This document shows, piece after piece, positions 28,908 to 38,916 of a stretch of 64,000 nucleotides of DNA. Where the stretch lies: assembly GCF_013240295.1 (NCBI RefSeq), contig NZ_JABETK010000002.1, positions 1,922,001 through 1,986,000 on the forward strand, in the 5' to 3' direction. Position numbers and translations under genes: made by a program. The notes beneath the pieces were generated by a model. That model was not told the DNA's origin. It was given only the letters and a program-made list of their open reading frames with translations, and made no database searches. Source of the DNA: Neoaquamicrobium sediminum (GTDB taxonomy: Bacteria; Pseudomonadota; Alphaproteobacteria; Rhizobiales; Rhizobiaceae). Numbering within the stretch: the stretch's first letter is position 1; each line of letters starts with the position of its first letter.

Positions 28908-31125
28908 CGCGCTATCCTTATCACCGACCCCTGGCCGGATGCCGGGTCACCGGGCTGCCGCTTCAGCGACCAGGATGTGGTTTCGGGCGAAAGATCGGGT
29001 TCCAGCGTGACATCCTTGCTGGCCCGGTTGAGGATGATACCGTCCGGCGCGGATCCGATCGCCGTCATGCGGCGAAGCGCATCCACCACCTGTTCCGAAC
29101 GATCGCGCTCGCAGTCGACGACAAACAGCGAGCAATCGGCAAGCCCGGCGATCACCACCGCATCGTTGGCACGCTCGAGATCGGGTGCGTCGAGCACCAC
29201 CAGTTCGAAGTTTTCTCTCAGGCGGGCGACGAACTGGCCGAACGCGGAACTCTGCAGGAACAGTTCCGGCGCGACCTTGCGCGACCGCGCAGGCACGATG
29301 CAGGCTTGCGATTGCGGATCGCGATGGATGACGGCATCGCTTGCGAGCTCACTGTCCAGTATGCCGTCCAGCCACTCGTCCGGCTTCAGCCCTGCCGTAC
29401 TGGCAAGGCTCGGATTCCGGAGATCCGCTTCAACCACCACCGCCTTGAGCCCCGCTGCAGCAGCCGAACGGACGAGCCCCAGCGCGAGAGACTGGTCTTT
29501 CCGCGCCCGCTACCGGCCGACGTGACCGCAACGACCTTCTTGCCTCGCGCCCGCAGGCTGAGCCGGATACCCGACAGTGCCAAGCCGAGAGGCGTAGCCT
29601 GATCCGCCACCGTCTCGACCTTGCCGAAACGGCGCGCCGGCAGGCGCGGAACCGCGCCTATTACCGGGATGCCTGTCGCCTCCAAGTCCCGCAGGATCCG
29701 CAGACGCCTGTCCGTCATTTCACGCCATGTGATGCCGAAGGCGGCGAAGCAGCCGGCAAGGCCGATACCCAGCAGCAACCAGTTGGATGGCCGCGGGCTT
29801 GCGCGCGCAGCCGCTGGCTGCGCAGGCGAGATAAGCTGCGCCTCGGGCATCTCGAAGCCGTCCTGTTCGATCGTCTGCTTGTAGCGAACAAGGTAGCTTT
29901 CATAGATCGCCCGGTTGGCGGTCGCCTCGCGTTGCAACTGCGCTGCGGTCAACTCCGCATTGTTGGCTTCCGAAAGTTCTGTCTGGGCAGCCTGCAACGA
30001 CTGTCCGAGCGCGGCGAGGTTCTCCCGCGCGATATCAGCTTCGTTTGCAAGGCTCTGGATGAGCCGGTCGACCTCGACGCCGATTTGCCTGCCGAGAGCT
30101 TCCTTTTCAGCCGTCAGCAGATCGATCTGCCTGCTGCGGATCGCACCGCTCTTCTTCAAGGTGTCCAGCTCACGCTCGACCCGCGAATGTTCTGTTTGCA
30201 GGGTCTGGATAGCCGTCGAGCCGAGAAATTCCGCGAGAGCCGGCACATCCTGCTCGCCCGCCAGCCTTTTCACGACTTCAAGCCGCGCCTCGGCCGTTGC
30301 GAGAGCTCCCTTAACTCTTGCGGTTTCGGTATTTGCAGCCGTCACCGCCATCGACTGGAGCGATACGCCGTTTGTCTGGATAAGCCCCGCGCCTTGGCGG
30401 AAGTGCTCCAGCGCCTGTTCCGATTGTTCGAGCTGGGCTCGCAGACCAATCAGCGTCTCCCCAAGCCAGTCGCTTACCCGGCGGTTGGCCGCTTTCTGAA
30501 TGTCGATCTGATGAGCCAGATAAGAACGCGCGAACGCGTTCGCGACGCTGGCTGATATCTCGGGCTTTGCCGAAGCATAGGATATGAAGATCGTGTATGA
30601 TCGACCGTCGTTGCTGACCCTGAGGTTTGACAACAGCAGGTCGATCATACGCTCATCGGAATTGGTCGTCGTGGGTTGCGGCGCCTGTTCCGCCTCGCCG
30701 GATGAACCGGCGTTGCCCGAAGCAACAAATCCCACGACCGAGCGAATGAGCGTTAACGGGCTCCAATCGACAAGCCGGTGCTCCTCGACATCGATGCCTT
30801 CGCGCTTGAGCCGTTCGACCACGTTCAGGGCGAGAGTACGCGACCCGATAATGTCGAGCTGTGTCCGCAGCACTGGACTGTCCTGCGGTAGTGGTGAGAC
30901 GACGGACTCATTCGGGATTGCCTGAACCCGTCGCACGTCGAGAACGATGACCGCCTGCGAAACATAGCTGGACGGTGCGTTGGCATAGCCGAACCATGCA
31001 GCCGACAAACCCAAGGCGCTTGCGACGGCAATCGTTATGCGTCGTCGTCGCAAGGTGAGCCAAGGATTCCAGGACTGACGTAGTTTCACACTCCCGGCCG
31101 AACGCCGTACATCATCAACAATCAT
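28904..31125 (-). CDS. polysaccharide co-polymerase/BY-kinase-like protein, ExoP/Wzc family (frameshifted)
   Basis: About 740 residues in two frames. The N-terminal Wzz-type domain has a membrane helix at about residues 30-48 (ITIAVASALGLSAAWFGYA) and a long periplasmic coiled coil; a second helix is near residue 460 (NWLLLGIGLAGCFAAFGI). The ATPase domain has Walker A SAGSGRGKTS, Walker A' VVVEADLRNP and Walker B LVVLDAPD. The break is at about 29482-29492; one added base makes it continuous. The part after Walker A' contains no tyrosine, so the usual Tyr-rich autophosphorylation tail is absent. It governs chain length and export together with the Wza/ExoF-like protein downstream. Confidence 0.8.
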
Positions 31126-31171
31126 CTGAAACGCCCCCGCGTTAGAACTAACTGACTAATCGCTTCGGCGA

Positions 31172-31935
31172 TCAGTGCTGGAAGTTCGCGTGCTCCGGGA
31201 ACATTTCATTGATCTTGAAAGCAACCTCGGTCCTGTTGGTTGCCTTGAGCTTCCGCATGATGTTGCGGATGTGAACCTTCACGGTGCTTTCGCGAAGATT
31301 GAGTTCGTAGGCGATAATCTTGTTGGCCTTCCCGCGACAAAGAGCGTTGACGACCTCTTCCTGCCTCTGCGTGAACATGCCCGACATCGGCCGGTTCACG
31401 TCGTTGCCGGCCTCGATCGCCCTGCGCATTGCCAAGACGCTGCTGGCCGGGAGGAATATTCCGCCTGCCAGCGCAAGATTGATTGCCTCGATGCATACAT
31501 CGATCTGGACCGAAGTCGGGATGTAACCCTTGGCGCCGAGTTCGAGAGCTTTCAGCACATGGGCCAGCTCGTCGTTGTCGGCGAGCACGATAACGGGGCA
31601 TGCATATTCCGCTACCAGCTTGGTGATCGTCGATCCGACCGCCGCGTCTGCAGGACGCTGCCGTCCGATACACAGAAGTACTGCGGCAAGGGGGGATGCT
31701 GGTTCTTCATCTGCCGCCATTCTGCGATTGAACCGCATGCGGCGACTTCGAAGGGCATCTGCTTGGCGCGAAGTCCTTGAGCCAGGCAATCGCGATCGAG
31801 AACACGGGTATCGAAGATAAGCAACGTACCTTTATCTTCGTGTCGGTCGACCCCGTCACGGGCCCGATCATTGAGATTGTCTTCACTCACAAGGAATATT
31901 GAACGCTCCGGTCTTTCTTCATGGATGCTGCGCAT
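31172..31935 (-). CDS. LuxR-family transcriptional regulator with degenerate receiver domain (frameshifted)
   Basis: About 254 residues in two frames. The first part (TLLIFDTRVLDRDCLAQGL) and CPVIVLADNDELAHVLKALE, GAKGYIPT resemble a receiver domain, but beta-3 (AVLLCIGRQ) has no phosphoacceptor Asp. The C-terminal HTH is intact: FTQRQEEVVNALCRGKANKI and LRESTVKVHIRNIMRKLKAT. The break is in a run of six G at 31690-31695 (plus strand); one more base gives QHPPLAAVLLC. The start at 31935 follows a GGGGAG site. It lies just upstream of the export genes, so it is a candidate regulator of the polysaccharide; its ligand or trigger is unknown. Confidence 0.8.
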
Positions 31936-32286
31936 GACTAGTTGCTCCCCTTTACTACCTACACCAAGTTTCCGCGCCGCATCCTGGTGCCCGTCATTCC
32001 GTTGGCGTTTGCCAAACATTAAGATTAACGGGCGGTATACAAACCATTAGTAGGCCCTATCGATCAGGCAAACATTGATTAGGATTAAGTGAATTGCAAA
32101 ATTTCATTCTCAAAATCAGCAATAATGAAATTTATTCGCAATAAATGGGATGGATAGGGAGAATCTTTGTTCGCATTTGATAGCTGACAAAGAAGGATTC
32201 TCAGCCAACGCGATGAATTTACTGAACGACAACCGGTTAATCATCACCCTTGATGATAGCCAAGCCATCACCTTTCGGGGGATACT
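31936..32286. promoter_or_regulatory. AT-rich regulatory region with repeats
   Basis: This 351-base gap is much richer in A+T than the genes around it. It holds an inverted repeat (AAATTTCATT at 32099-32108 and AATGAAATTT at 32124-32133), a direct repeat CAAACATT (32013-32020 and 32069-32076) and a small hairpin near the Crp-type gene end. No coding frame fits. It probably contains the promoter and operators of the LuxR-type gene. Confidence 0.5.
32240..32257 (-). terminator. possible hairpin terminator after the Crp-type gene
   Basis: ATCATCA and TGATGAT form a seven-base stem with loop CCCT, about 30 bases past the Crp-type gene stop. There is no strong U run, so termination is only a possibility. 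Confidence 0.3.
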
Positions 32287-33006
32287 TCACACCCGAAGGT
32301 ATCGGTGATCGAAATCCGCAAGTTCGATCAACCGGTCCGTGTTCAGGAACTCTACGGTTCCCTGCCGGAATGAGAGCAACTCGTCTTCCCGCAATTCCCG
32401 CAGTTTACGGTTGAGGTGGATCGGCGTAAGGCCAACCGCGTCCGCCAGATCGTTCTGCGTCAGGGGACAGGCATACTGGCCTATTTCCGAGGGCCTTTTT
32501 CCTGTGACGCGACAACCAAGCTCCAGAACGATGTGCGATATCCGCCCCAGAACACTGCGGCGACCGAGGTTGACCATGTGTTCGCACATAATGGCGAGCC
32601 GGCGACCGGCTGAATTCAGCAGCACGCGATCGACAGGCGAGTTGGCGTCCAAACGCTCCATCGCAAAGCCTGGCCTGGACTCGAAAACGATGACGTCCGT
32701 GATCGCCGTGACCGAGAACCCGGCCATGCGGTTGTCTCCCGCAAGGCCTATGATGTCGCCCTTGATCGGGAAATCGATGATCTGCCGTTCGCCTTCGCCG
32801 ACAAACTTTTCGATCCGACACCACCCCGAATGTACGATACGGACGCGATGTCTTTCCTCGCCCAGCGGCGCAATCGTTCCATGCGCGGCGTAACGCTTTG
32901 GCATGAAGCCAAATGACTCCAGATCCTTCAGCCCCTGCTGGCTGATCGTAAATCCGGCAAAAGCCGGGTTCTCCAGCAAGGCGGCATGGATGTCGGCAGT
33001 CGACAT
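32287..33006 (-). CDS. Crp/Fnr-family transcriptional regulator
   Basis: A 239-residue regulator with an N-terminal cyclic-nucleotide-like sensor (RQIIDFPIKGDIIGLAGDNR) and a C-terminal winged helix (CPLTQNDLADAVGLTPIHLN, RKLRELREDELL). It has no Fnr-type N-terminal cysteine cluster, so it is not an oxygen-sensing Fnr proper. I use the ATG at 33006 because GGAAGGGGCG precedes it; the frame is open to 33123. It is divergent from the guanylyltransferase/isomerase gene and lies two genes from export, so it may control polysaccharide synthesis. Confidence 0.85.
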   Translation of the reverse strand: MSTADIHAALLENPAFAGFTISQQGLKDLESFGFMPKRYAAHGTIAPLGEERHRVRIVHSGWCRIEKFVGEGERQIIDFPIKGDIIGLAGDNRMAGFSVTAITDVIVFESRPGFAMERLDANSPVDRVLLNSAGRRLAIMCEHMVNLGRRSVLGRISHIVLELGCRVTGKRPSEIGQYACPLTQNDLADAVGLTPIHLNRKLRELREDELLSFRQGTVEFLNTDRLIELADFDHRYLRV

Positions 33007-33399
33007 ACGAGAAACGCCCCTTCCACCCTGGCGTGAATAATACATAATAGCCTCGTCAGGACAAAGTTCCGCATAGCGAAAGTTCGCCGGAAAATATTTG
33101 CCTCGGATCAAATGTCGTGACATCTTCTTCTGTCGCGAACATTCCAGAATAAACGGAAGCTAATTTAGGACTTCGCAGCACGGCCAAGCAATTCAAAGAC
33201 GTGCATTTCCAAACCGATGGATTTTTGATCATGACAAAAACCTCCATAACGCTTGGATACATGCCCAGACCACCGCTCACATCCCCCGATTAGGGTATGC
33301 ATCTACGGCGCGATCGTTAGTGTTCAGGCTTTAATCCAAGTTCCCCACGCGCTCGCGAAAACGCAGTTTCATTGTCTTGCAAGCGCGGAGGGGCTGACA
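33007..33399. promoter_or_regulatory. divergent intergenic region, 393 bases
   Basis: This gap lies between the Crp-type gene (left) and the guanylyltransferase fusion (right). It holds a small dyad, ATGTCGTGACAT (33112-33123, arms of five bases), about 110 bases upstream of the Crp-type start. The GGAGGGG ribosome site of the right-hand gene is at its right end. I see no RNA gene or convincing promoter boxes. Confidence 0.4.
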
Positions 33400-35775
33400 A
33401 TGGACCATGCTACACCGACGGACGCAGACACCACCGTCGCACCCGGATTGGATACAGCCAGGCTGGATCGCCGTTCGCGTCGGCCGCTCGGCAAACGTTC
33501 GGTCGCCGCTTCTGACGCGGTTGTTGTATGCGTGCTTTGCGGCGGCAGCGGATCCCGTCTGTGGCCGCTATCGCGCCGTGACCGCCCCAAACAATTCCAG
33601 ACACTGACCGGCGGAAAGTCGATGCTCGCCAAGACGCTCGACAGGATGCGCGCCGGCAGGGAGGCGGATACCGCCATCGTCGTTATCGGCGCCGCCGAGC
33701 ATGAAAAGGCGCTTCTGGAGGCCGTCGAACCGCATGAGCCGTCGACTTGCCAGGTCATTCTGGAACCCATGCCGAAAAACACCGCAGCCTCCGTGGCGAT
33801 AGCCGCCAGGCATGCGCTTGGCGACGGCGACAGCGATCCGTTGATGCTCGTCGTCCCCGCGGACCATGAGATCGGGCCAGACAACCTGTTCTGGGAAACC
33901 GTCGCCGACGGCATGGACGCGGCCCGCGACGGCAAACTCGTCGTATTCGGCGTCAGGCCGACACGTCCCGAAACCGGCTACGGCTACATTCAGATAGAAA
34001 GAAAAGCCAACCAACAATCCCCCAATTTCCTGCGTTTCGTCGAAAAGCCGGATGAAGCGAAGGCGGCGGCTTTTGTGGCCGACGGCAACTATCTCTGGAA
34101 CGCTGGCATCATCCTTTGCAGGGCATCTTCCATTCGGGATGCCTTCGAGAGGTTGCAGCCTGCGATATGGAAACGGGTTGGCAAGGCGTATGAGACCGCT
34201 GCGAAGCGGGGCCGGTCAACATTGCTACCGCAAAACGTGTTCGCGACCATTCCACCCATTTCGGTCGATCACGGAGTGCTCGAGCATTTTGCCGACATAG
34301 CGGTCGTGGAGGCACGCTTCCAGTGGAGCGACGTCGGATCATGGGAAGCGCTCTTCACGCTCGGCGATCCGGATGCCAACGGCAATGTGATGATCGGCGA
34401 CGTCGTCTCACATGATTGCCACAGCTCATATATTCGCAGCGATGGTCGTCTGGTTGCAACCATCGGCCTTGAAGGCATCACCGTAGTCTCGACGGCAGAT
34501 GCCACGCTCGTGGCCAAAACGTCGCGCGTCCAGGACGTTCGCCTCATTGCCGAGCGCCTCGAGCAACAGGCTCGCGCAGAGTTGCGCTCTCCCCCGCAGA
34601 TCGGGCTGGAGCCCGCATCTCCACGAATGCGGATGCGGTGTCGGCGCTGGTTGACGGACGAGGCACTTCCATTCTGGGGGCGTCATGGCGTCGACCACGT
34701 TCATGGCGGGTTTCATGAAGCAGTCGGCCTTGATGGTGCCCCCATCATAAAGCCCAAGCGGATGCGCACGATGGCGCGGCAGGTCTATTCCTTCGCCGTC
34801 GCCGCCAGGCGTGGATGGTATCCTGATGCCCGGGAACTCGTCGCAGACGGGCTCGACTTCCTGCGCAGCCATGGACGGCGCGCGGACGGCGGCTGGGTCA
34901 AGCTTCTCGATCCCGCAGGCGCGGTCCTGGACGGCGCGGGCGATGCCTACGACCAGGCATGCATGCTCCTTGCCCTCGCACATGCCCATCGCTGCGGATT
35001 TGCCGAAGCCAGGGACCTTGCCGACGAAACGATGGCATATGTCGATGGCGTGCTCGCCGACCGGCGGTCCGGCGGCTTCCATGAGGATGATGCAGGTACG
35101 CTACCGCGACGGGCGAACCCGCATATGCACCTGCTGGAGGCGTTTCTCGCCTGGCACAAGGCGACCGGTGAGACCTGCTGGCTGGAACGGGCGTCGACGA
35201 TCGGCAATCTCTTCGCCCGCCACTTCTTCGACAGCGAAACTTGGACCGTCGGGGAATATTACGACGCTGCATGGCGCCCGATGCCGGGGCAACAGGGAGA
35301 CTGGACCGAGCCGGGCCATCATTTCGAGTGGTCTGCGCTGCTTTGCGAACTGGCAGCATGCTCGGATTGGAAGGACCAATCACGTGCTGCGTACAAGATC
35401 TACTGCTCGGCGCTCGCAAGCGGAACCAATCGGCTCACCGGCCTCGCTTTCGGCGCAGTGAGCCGCAATGGCAAGGCGTTAGATCGGATTTCAAGGAGCT
35501 GGCCACAGGCTGAAGCGGTCAAGGCGGCAATAGCACTCGACCAGGCGGACGAATTGCAGCTCGCCCGGGAGGTGGAGGAGCGAATGGAACGCATCTTCCG
35601 CACTCACCTCTCGCCCGCAAAATCAGGTCTGTGGCTCGATCGCATTGCCGAAGACGGTACGCCGGTAGCAACCGAGGTCCCCGCGAGCATTCTCTACCAT
35701 CTCGTCACGGCCTTTAACCGCTACCTTGAGTACCGATCGACTGTGTCAGACACCAACCGTCCTGCAAGTGCATGA
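33400..35775 (+). CDS. mannose-1-phosphate guanylyltransferase fused to AGE-family isomerase
   Basis: A 791-residue bifunctional protein. Residues about 35-385 are a GDP-mannose pyrophosphorylase: VLCGGSGSRLWPLSRRDRPK (nucleotide site), VPADHEIG, RFVEKPDEAKA and YLWNAGI. Residues about 405-780 are an (alpha/alpha)6-barrel of the N-acylglucosamine 2-epimerase (AGE) family: RMRTMARQVYSF, YDQACMLLALAHAH, NPHMHLLEAFLAW and PGHHFEW. The rhizobial type III phosphomannose isomerase belongs to the AGE family, so the fusion probably makes both mannose 6-phosphate and GDP-mannose, feeding gmd/fcl. The usual type II PMI cupin is absent. The ATG at 33400 follows GGAGGGG; the frame is open to 33253. A phosphomannomutase is not seen in the window. 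Confidence 0.88.
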   Translation: MDHATPTDADTTVAPGLDTARLDRRSRRPLGKRSVAASDAVVVCVLCGGSGSRLWPLSRRDRPKQFQTLTGGKSMLAKTLDRMRAGREADTAIVVIGAAEHEKALLEAVEPHEPSTCQVILEPMPKNTAASVAIAARHALGDGDSDPLMLVVPADHEIGPDNLFWETVADGMDAARDGKLVVFGVRPTRPETGYGYIQIERKANQQSPNFLRFVEKPDEAKAAAFVADGNYLWNAGIILCRASSIRDAFERLQPAIWKRVGKAYETAAKRGRSTLLPQNVFATIPPISVDHGVLEHFADIAVVEARFQWSDVGSWEALFTLGDPDANGNVMIGDVVSHDCHSSYIRSDGRLVATIGLEGITVVSTADATLVAKTSRVQDVRLIAERLEQQARAELRSPPQIGLEPASPRMRMRCRRWLTDEALPFWGRHGVDHVHGGFHEAVGLDGAPIIKPKRMRTMARQVYSFAVAARRGWYPDARELVADGLDFLRSHGRRADGGWVKLLDPAGAVLDGAGDAYDQACMLLALAHAHRCGFAEARDLADETMAYVDGVLADRRSGGFHEDDAGTLPRRANPHMHLLEAFLAWHKATGETCWLERASTIGNLFARHFFDSETWTVGEYYDAAWRPMPGQQGDWTEPGHHFEWSALLCELAACSDWKDQSRAAYKIYCSALASGTNRLTGLAFGAVSRNGKALDRISRSWPQAEAVKAAIALDQADELQLAREVEERMERIFRTHLSPAKSGLWLDRIAEDGTPVATEVPASILYHLVTAFNRYLEYRSTVSDTNRPASA

Positions 35776-35962
35776 CACCGGAACTTTATCCACGCCTAAC
35801 GCAACCAGCGCAGTGAAAAATTCTTGCAAAGGCAAGGGGCCGATGTTTCAATTCCTTGGGGATTGGAGGTGGGTGTCCATCCTTAAACTGACCCGGAAGC
35901 AGATGACCTGGGCTTAATCTGGCAAGCTGTGCTTGTGCGAGATTGTTTAAGGGAAACTGGAT

Positions 35963-36195
35963 ATGCCGCATTTCTACTTTGATACGCGGAGCGGCGATGA
36001 AGTCCTCTTGGACGAGTCGGGGCATGAATTCGCCAGCGTTGAAGATGCCAGGCAGACGGCAGTCTTCGCATTGCTCGACATGGCGCGCGAAAAAGCCACC
36101 AACCCTGATCGATTGGATCTCGCGATTGATGTGAGGGGGACGCGACCGTGCTGTTCCGGACACGCATCTCGCTGGAAGTCAGCCAAGAGACTTAG
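35963..36195 (+). CDS. DUF6894-like small protein (frameshifted)
   Basis: A small protein of about 77 residues beginning PHFYFDTRSGDEVLLDESGH, the opening of the DUF6894 family common in Rhizobiales, followed by EDARQTAVFALLDMAREKA. A break in a run of five G (36135-36139) destroys the C-terminus; one more G gives DATVLFRTRISLEVSQET and a stop at 36195. The ATG follows AAGGGAAAC. Function unknown. It is monocistronic and convergent with urtE. Confidence 0.7.
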
Positions 36196-36235
36196 GCGAG
36201 CGGACAAACCGCCAAGCTTTTCGGCATGCTTTGCC

Positions 36236-36937
36236 TCACAGCATCAGATGACGGCGCACTTCCGGGTCGTCGAGCCCTGACGCGCCACCCGAGTACACGA
36301 TCTGGCCCCGATCCATGATCGCGACGTGGTCGGCGAGCTCCCGGCAAAAGTCGAGATATTGCTCGACAAGCAGGATCGTCAGTCCGACCGTGTCTCGTAA
36401 ATAGGTGATAGCCCGCCCGATATCCTTGATGATGGACGGCTGAATCCCTTCAGTCGGCTCGTCCAGCACCAATAGCTTGGGTCGCATCACCAGCGCGCGA
36501 CCAATGGCAAGCTGCTGCTGCTGGCCACCCGACAGGTCGCCGCCCCGCCGTCCGAGCATTTCCTTCAACACCGGGAAAAGTTCGAAGACATGATCGGGAA
36601 TGGTGCGCTCGCCCCTCTTCAACGGCGCGAAACCGGTTTCGAGATTTTCGCGTACCGTCAGCAGCGGGAATATTTCGCGCCCCTGCGGTACGAAAGCGAT
36701 ACCCGACCGGGCGCGATCGTACGCCGCGCTCCGGCCGAGCATCTTCCCCTCTAAGGAAATCGAACCGCTGCTGAGCGGATGGTGGCCGACGATGGCCCTA
36801 AGAAGACTGGTCTTGCCGACGCCATTGCGGCCCAGCACGCAGGTGATCCTGCCCTGTTCAACGTCGAGTGATACGCCGCGCAGCGCCTGCGCGGCGCCGT
36901 AGTGGAGGGTGGCATCCTGGACGGCAAGCATGCTCAT
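36236..36937 (-). CDS. urtE: urea-type ABC transporter ATP-binding protein UrtE
   Basis: A 233-residue ABC ATPase of the LivF/UrtE type. Walker A GRNGVGKTS, Q-loop VPQGREIFP, signature LSGGQQQQLAIGRAL, Walker B LLVLDEPTEGIQP and the H-loop equivalent LLVEQYLDF are in order. It energises uptake together with UrtD and the UrtB/UrtC permeases. The start is the ATG at 36937, overlapping the urtD stop (ATGA) and preceded by GGGGAG. Last gene of the urtABCDE operon. Confidence 0.92.
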   Translation of the reverse strand: MSMLAVQDATLHYGAAQALRGVSLDVEQGRITCVLGRNGVGKTSLLRAIVGHHPLSSGSISLEGKMLGRSAAYDRARSGIAFVPQGREIFPLLTVRENLETGFAPLKRGERTIPDHVFELFPVLKEMLGRRGGDLSGGQQQQLAIGRALVMRPKLLVLDEPTEGIQPSIIKDIGRAITYLRDTVGLTILLVEQYLDFCRELADHVAIMDRGQIVYSGGASGLDDPEVRRHLML

Positions 36938-37680
36938 CTCCCCAGATAGACCTCGACCACGCGCTCGTCGGACGACACGAAATCGAGCGAGCCCTCCGAC
37001 AGTACGGAGCCCTCGTGCAGGCACGTGACCTTGACGTCGAGTTCGCGCACGAAATGCATGTCGTGCTCGACGACGACGACGGAATGTGTACGCGCGATCT
37101 CCCGGAGCAAACGGGCGGTTTCCGCGGTCTCCGCATCGGTCATGCCGGCGACCGGCTCGTCGACCAGAAGCAGCTTCGGGTCCTGTGCGAGCAGCATGCC
37201 GATCTCGAGCCATTGCTTCTGGCCGTGCGAAAGGTTCTCGGCGAAATCCTGGCGGCGATCTTCGAGCCGGATCGTGGCAAGAATTTCCCCGATCCGCGCT
37301 TTCTCCTCGCTCGACTTGCGATGAAACAGGGTCGGGAAAATGCCGCGCTGCCCCTTGAGGGCAAGCAGCAAATTGTCCTCCACGGTATGACTCTCGAAGA
37401 CCGTCGGTTTCTGGAATTTCCGTCCAATCCCCATTGTAGCGATGTCGGCTTCGTCATGCTGGGTCAGGTCAATGCTGCCGTTGAAGAAGACTTCGCCCGT
37501 ATCCGGCTTCGTCTTGCCGGTGATAATGTCCATCATCGTTGTCTTGCCGGCGCCGTTGGGCCCGATGATCGCGCGCATCTCGCCCTTGTCGAGCACCAGC
37601 GAAAGGTTGTTGATCGCCTTGAAACCGTCGAAAGCGACCGACACACCGTCGAGATAGAGGATCGTGTCGGTGCGTGGCAT
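36934..37680 (-). CDS. urtD: urea-type ABC transporter ATP-binding protein UrtD
   Basis: A 248-residue LivG-type ABC ATPase. Walker A GPNGAGKTT, signature LSHGQKQWLEIGMLL, Walker B LLLVDEPVAGMT and H-loop VVVEHDMHFV are intact. The LSHGQKQWLE signature is characteristic of UrtD. It is coupled to urtE and follows urtC by three bases. Confidence 0.93.
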   Translation of the reverse strand: MPRTDTILYLDGVSVAFDGFKAINNLSLVLDKGEMRAIIGPNGAGKTTMMDIITGKTKPDTGEVFFNGSIDLTQHDEADIATMGIGRKFQKPTVFESHTVEDNLLLALKGQRGIFPTLFHRKSSEEKARIGEILATIRLEDRRQDFAENLSHGQKQWLEIGMLLAQDPKLLLVDEPVAGMTDAETAETARLLREIARTHSVVVVEHDMHFVRELDVKVTCLHEGSVLSEGSLDFVSSDERVVEVYLGR

Positions 37681-37683
37681 GGT

Positions 37684-38916
37684 CTACTCCGCCGGCTGTG
37701 GTTTGGCTGCCCCCAGGACGGGGGACACGGCGGTCGAACGGGCGCGAACGGTCTTTTCCGCCGCCACCTGTTCCGTTTCGGGGGTCTCGGGAGGTGCGCC
37801 GCCTTCATCGCGTGCGCTGCGGCTGCGCCAATACTGACGCAATTGCCCGATGGCACCGACGATGCCGCGCGGCAGGAAGAGTGTGACCGCGACGAACAGA
37901 CCGCCAAGCGCGAACAGCCAAAGTTCCGGATAGGCAGCCGTGAACCACGACTTTGCATAGTTGACGAGCACGGCGCCGATGATCGGGCCGAAAAGCGTGC
38001 CGCGCCCGCCGATCGCCGTCCAGACCACGACCTCGATCGAATTGGCCGGCGCGAATTCGCCGGGATTGATGATGCCGACCTGCGGCACGTAGAGCGCGCC
38101 GGCAATACCGGCGATGACGGCCGAGACAACGAAGGCGAACAGTTTCACGTATTCTGGCCGATAGCCGATGAAACGGGTACGGCTTTCGGCATCGCGGACC
38201 GCCACCATAACCTTGCCGAGCTTGGAGCGGGTGATCGCGGAACAGATCAGGAGCGAGACGGCAAGCGCCAGCGCAGTGATCGCAAAAAGTGTTGCCCGTG
38301 TGCCTGTGGCCTGAATCGGATAACCGAGGATGTCCTTGAAATCCGTAAGCCCGTTATTGCCCCCGAAACCCATGTCATTGCGGAAAAAGGACAGCATGAG
38401 CGCATAGGTCATCGCCTGCGTTATGATGGAAAGATAGACGCCGGTGACACGCGAGCGGAACGCGAACCAGCCGAACACGAAGGCAAGCAGCCCCGGCACC
38501 AGCATCACCATCAGCATCGCAAACCAGGCCTGGTCGAAGCCCCACCAGTACCAGGGCAGCTCCTGCCAGTTGAGGAAGACCATGAAGTCGGGCAGGTCGG
38601 GATTGGCGTAGACGCCCCGGTCGCCGATCTGGCGCATCAGGTACATGCCCATCGCGTAGCCGCCCAGCGCGAAGAACGCCCCGTGGCCGAGCGACAGGAT
38701 GCCGACATAGCCCCACACCAGATCGAGCGCGAGCGCGAGCATCGCGTAGGTGAGATACTTGCCCAGCAGCGCCACCATGTAGTTGGGCACGCGCAGCGGG
38801 TGGCCGACCGGCAGCAGCAGGTTCGATGCCGGCACGAGGATGGCGATGGCCAGCAGGATTGCGGCCACCCACAGGATCTTCCCGCCAAGCGCGTTGAGGA
38901 GGCGTTGCGTGATCAT
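37684..38916 (-). CDS. urtC: urea-type ABC transporter permease UrtC
   Basis: A 410-residue inner-membrane permease of the LivM/UrtC type with about ten helices. The conserved segment DLVWGYVGILSLGHGAFFAL, the UrtC-type insert around QIGDRGVYANPDLPDFM and AVRDAESRTRFIGYRPEYVK identify it. The hydrophilic C-terminal tail (after residue about 370) is variable in the family. The ATG overlaps the urtB stop. Confidence 0.92.
   Translation of the reverse strand: MITQRLLNALGGKILWVAAILLAIAILVPASNLLLPVGHPLRVPNYMVALLGKYLTYAMLALALDLVWGYVGILSLGHGAFFALGGYAMGMYLMRQIGDRGVYANPDLPDFMVFLNWQELPWYWWGFDQAWFAMLMVMLVPGLLAFVFGWFAFRSRVTGVYLSIITQAMTYALMLSFFRNDMGFGGNNGLTDFKDILGYPIQATGTRATLFAITALALAVSLLICSAITRSKLGKVMVAVRDAESRTRFIGYRPEYVKLFAFVVSAVIAGIAGALYVPQVGIINPGEFAPANSIEVVVWTAIGGRGTLFGPIIGAVLVNYAKSWFTAAYPELWLFALGGLFVAVTLFLPRGIVGAIGQLRQYWRSRSARDEGGAPPETPETEQVAAEKTVRARSTAVSPVLGAAKPQPAE

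Noticed and set aside
33225..33237. TTGATCATGACAA as an Fnr/FixK box between the Crp-type gene and the guanylyltransferase gene.
   Set aside because: It is one base short of the TTGA-N6-TCAA pattern and its right half does not match.
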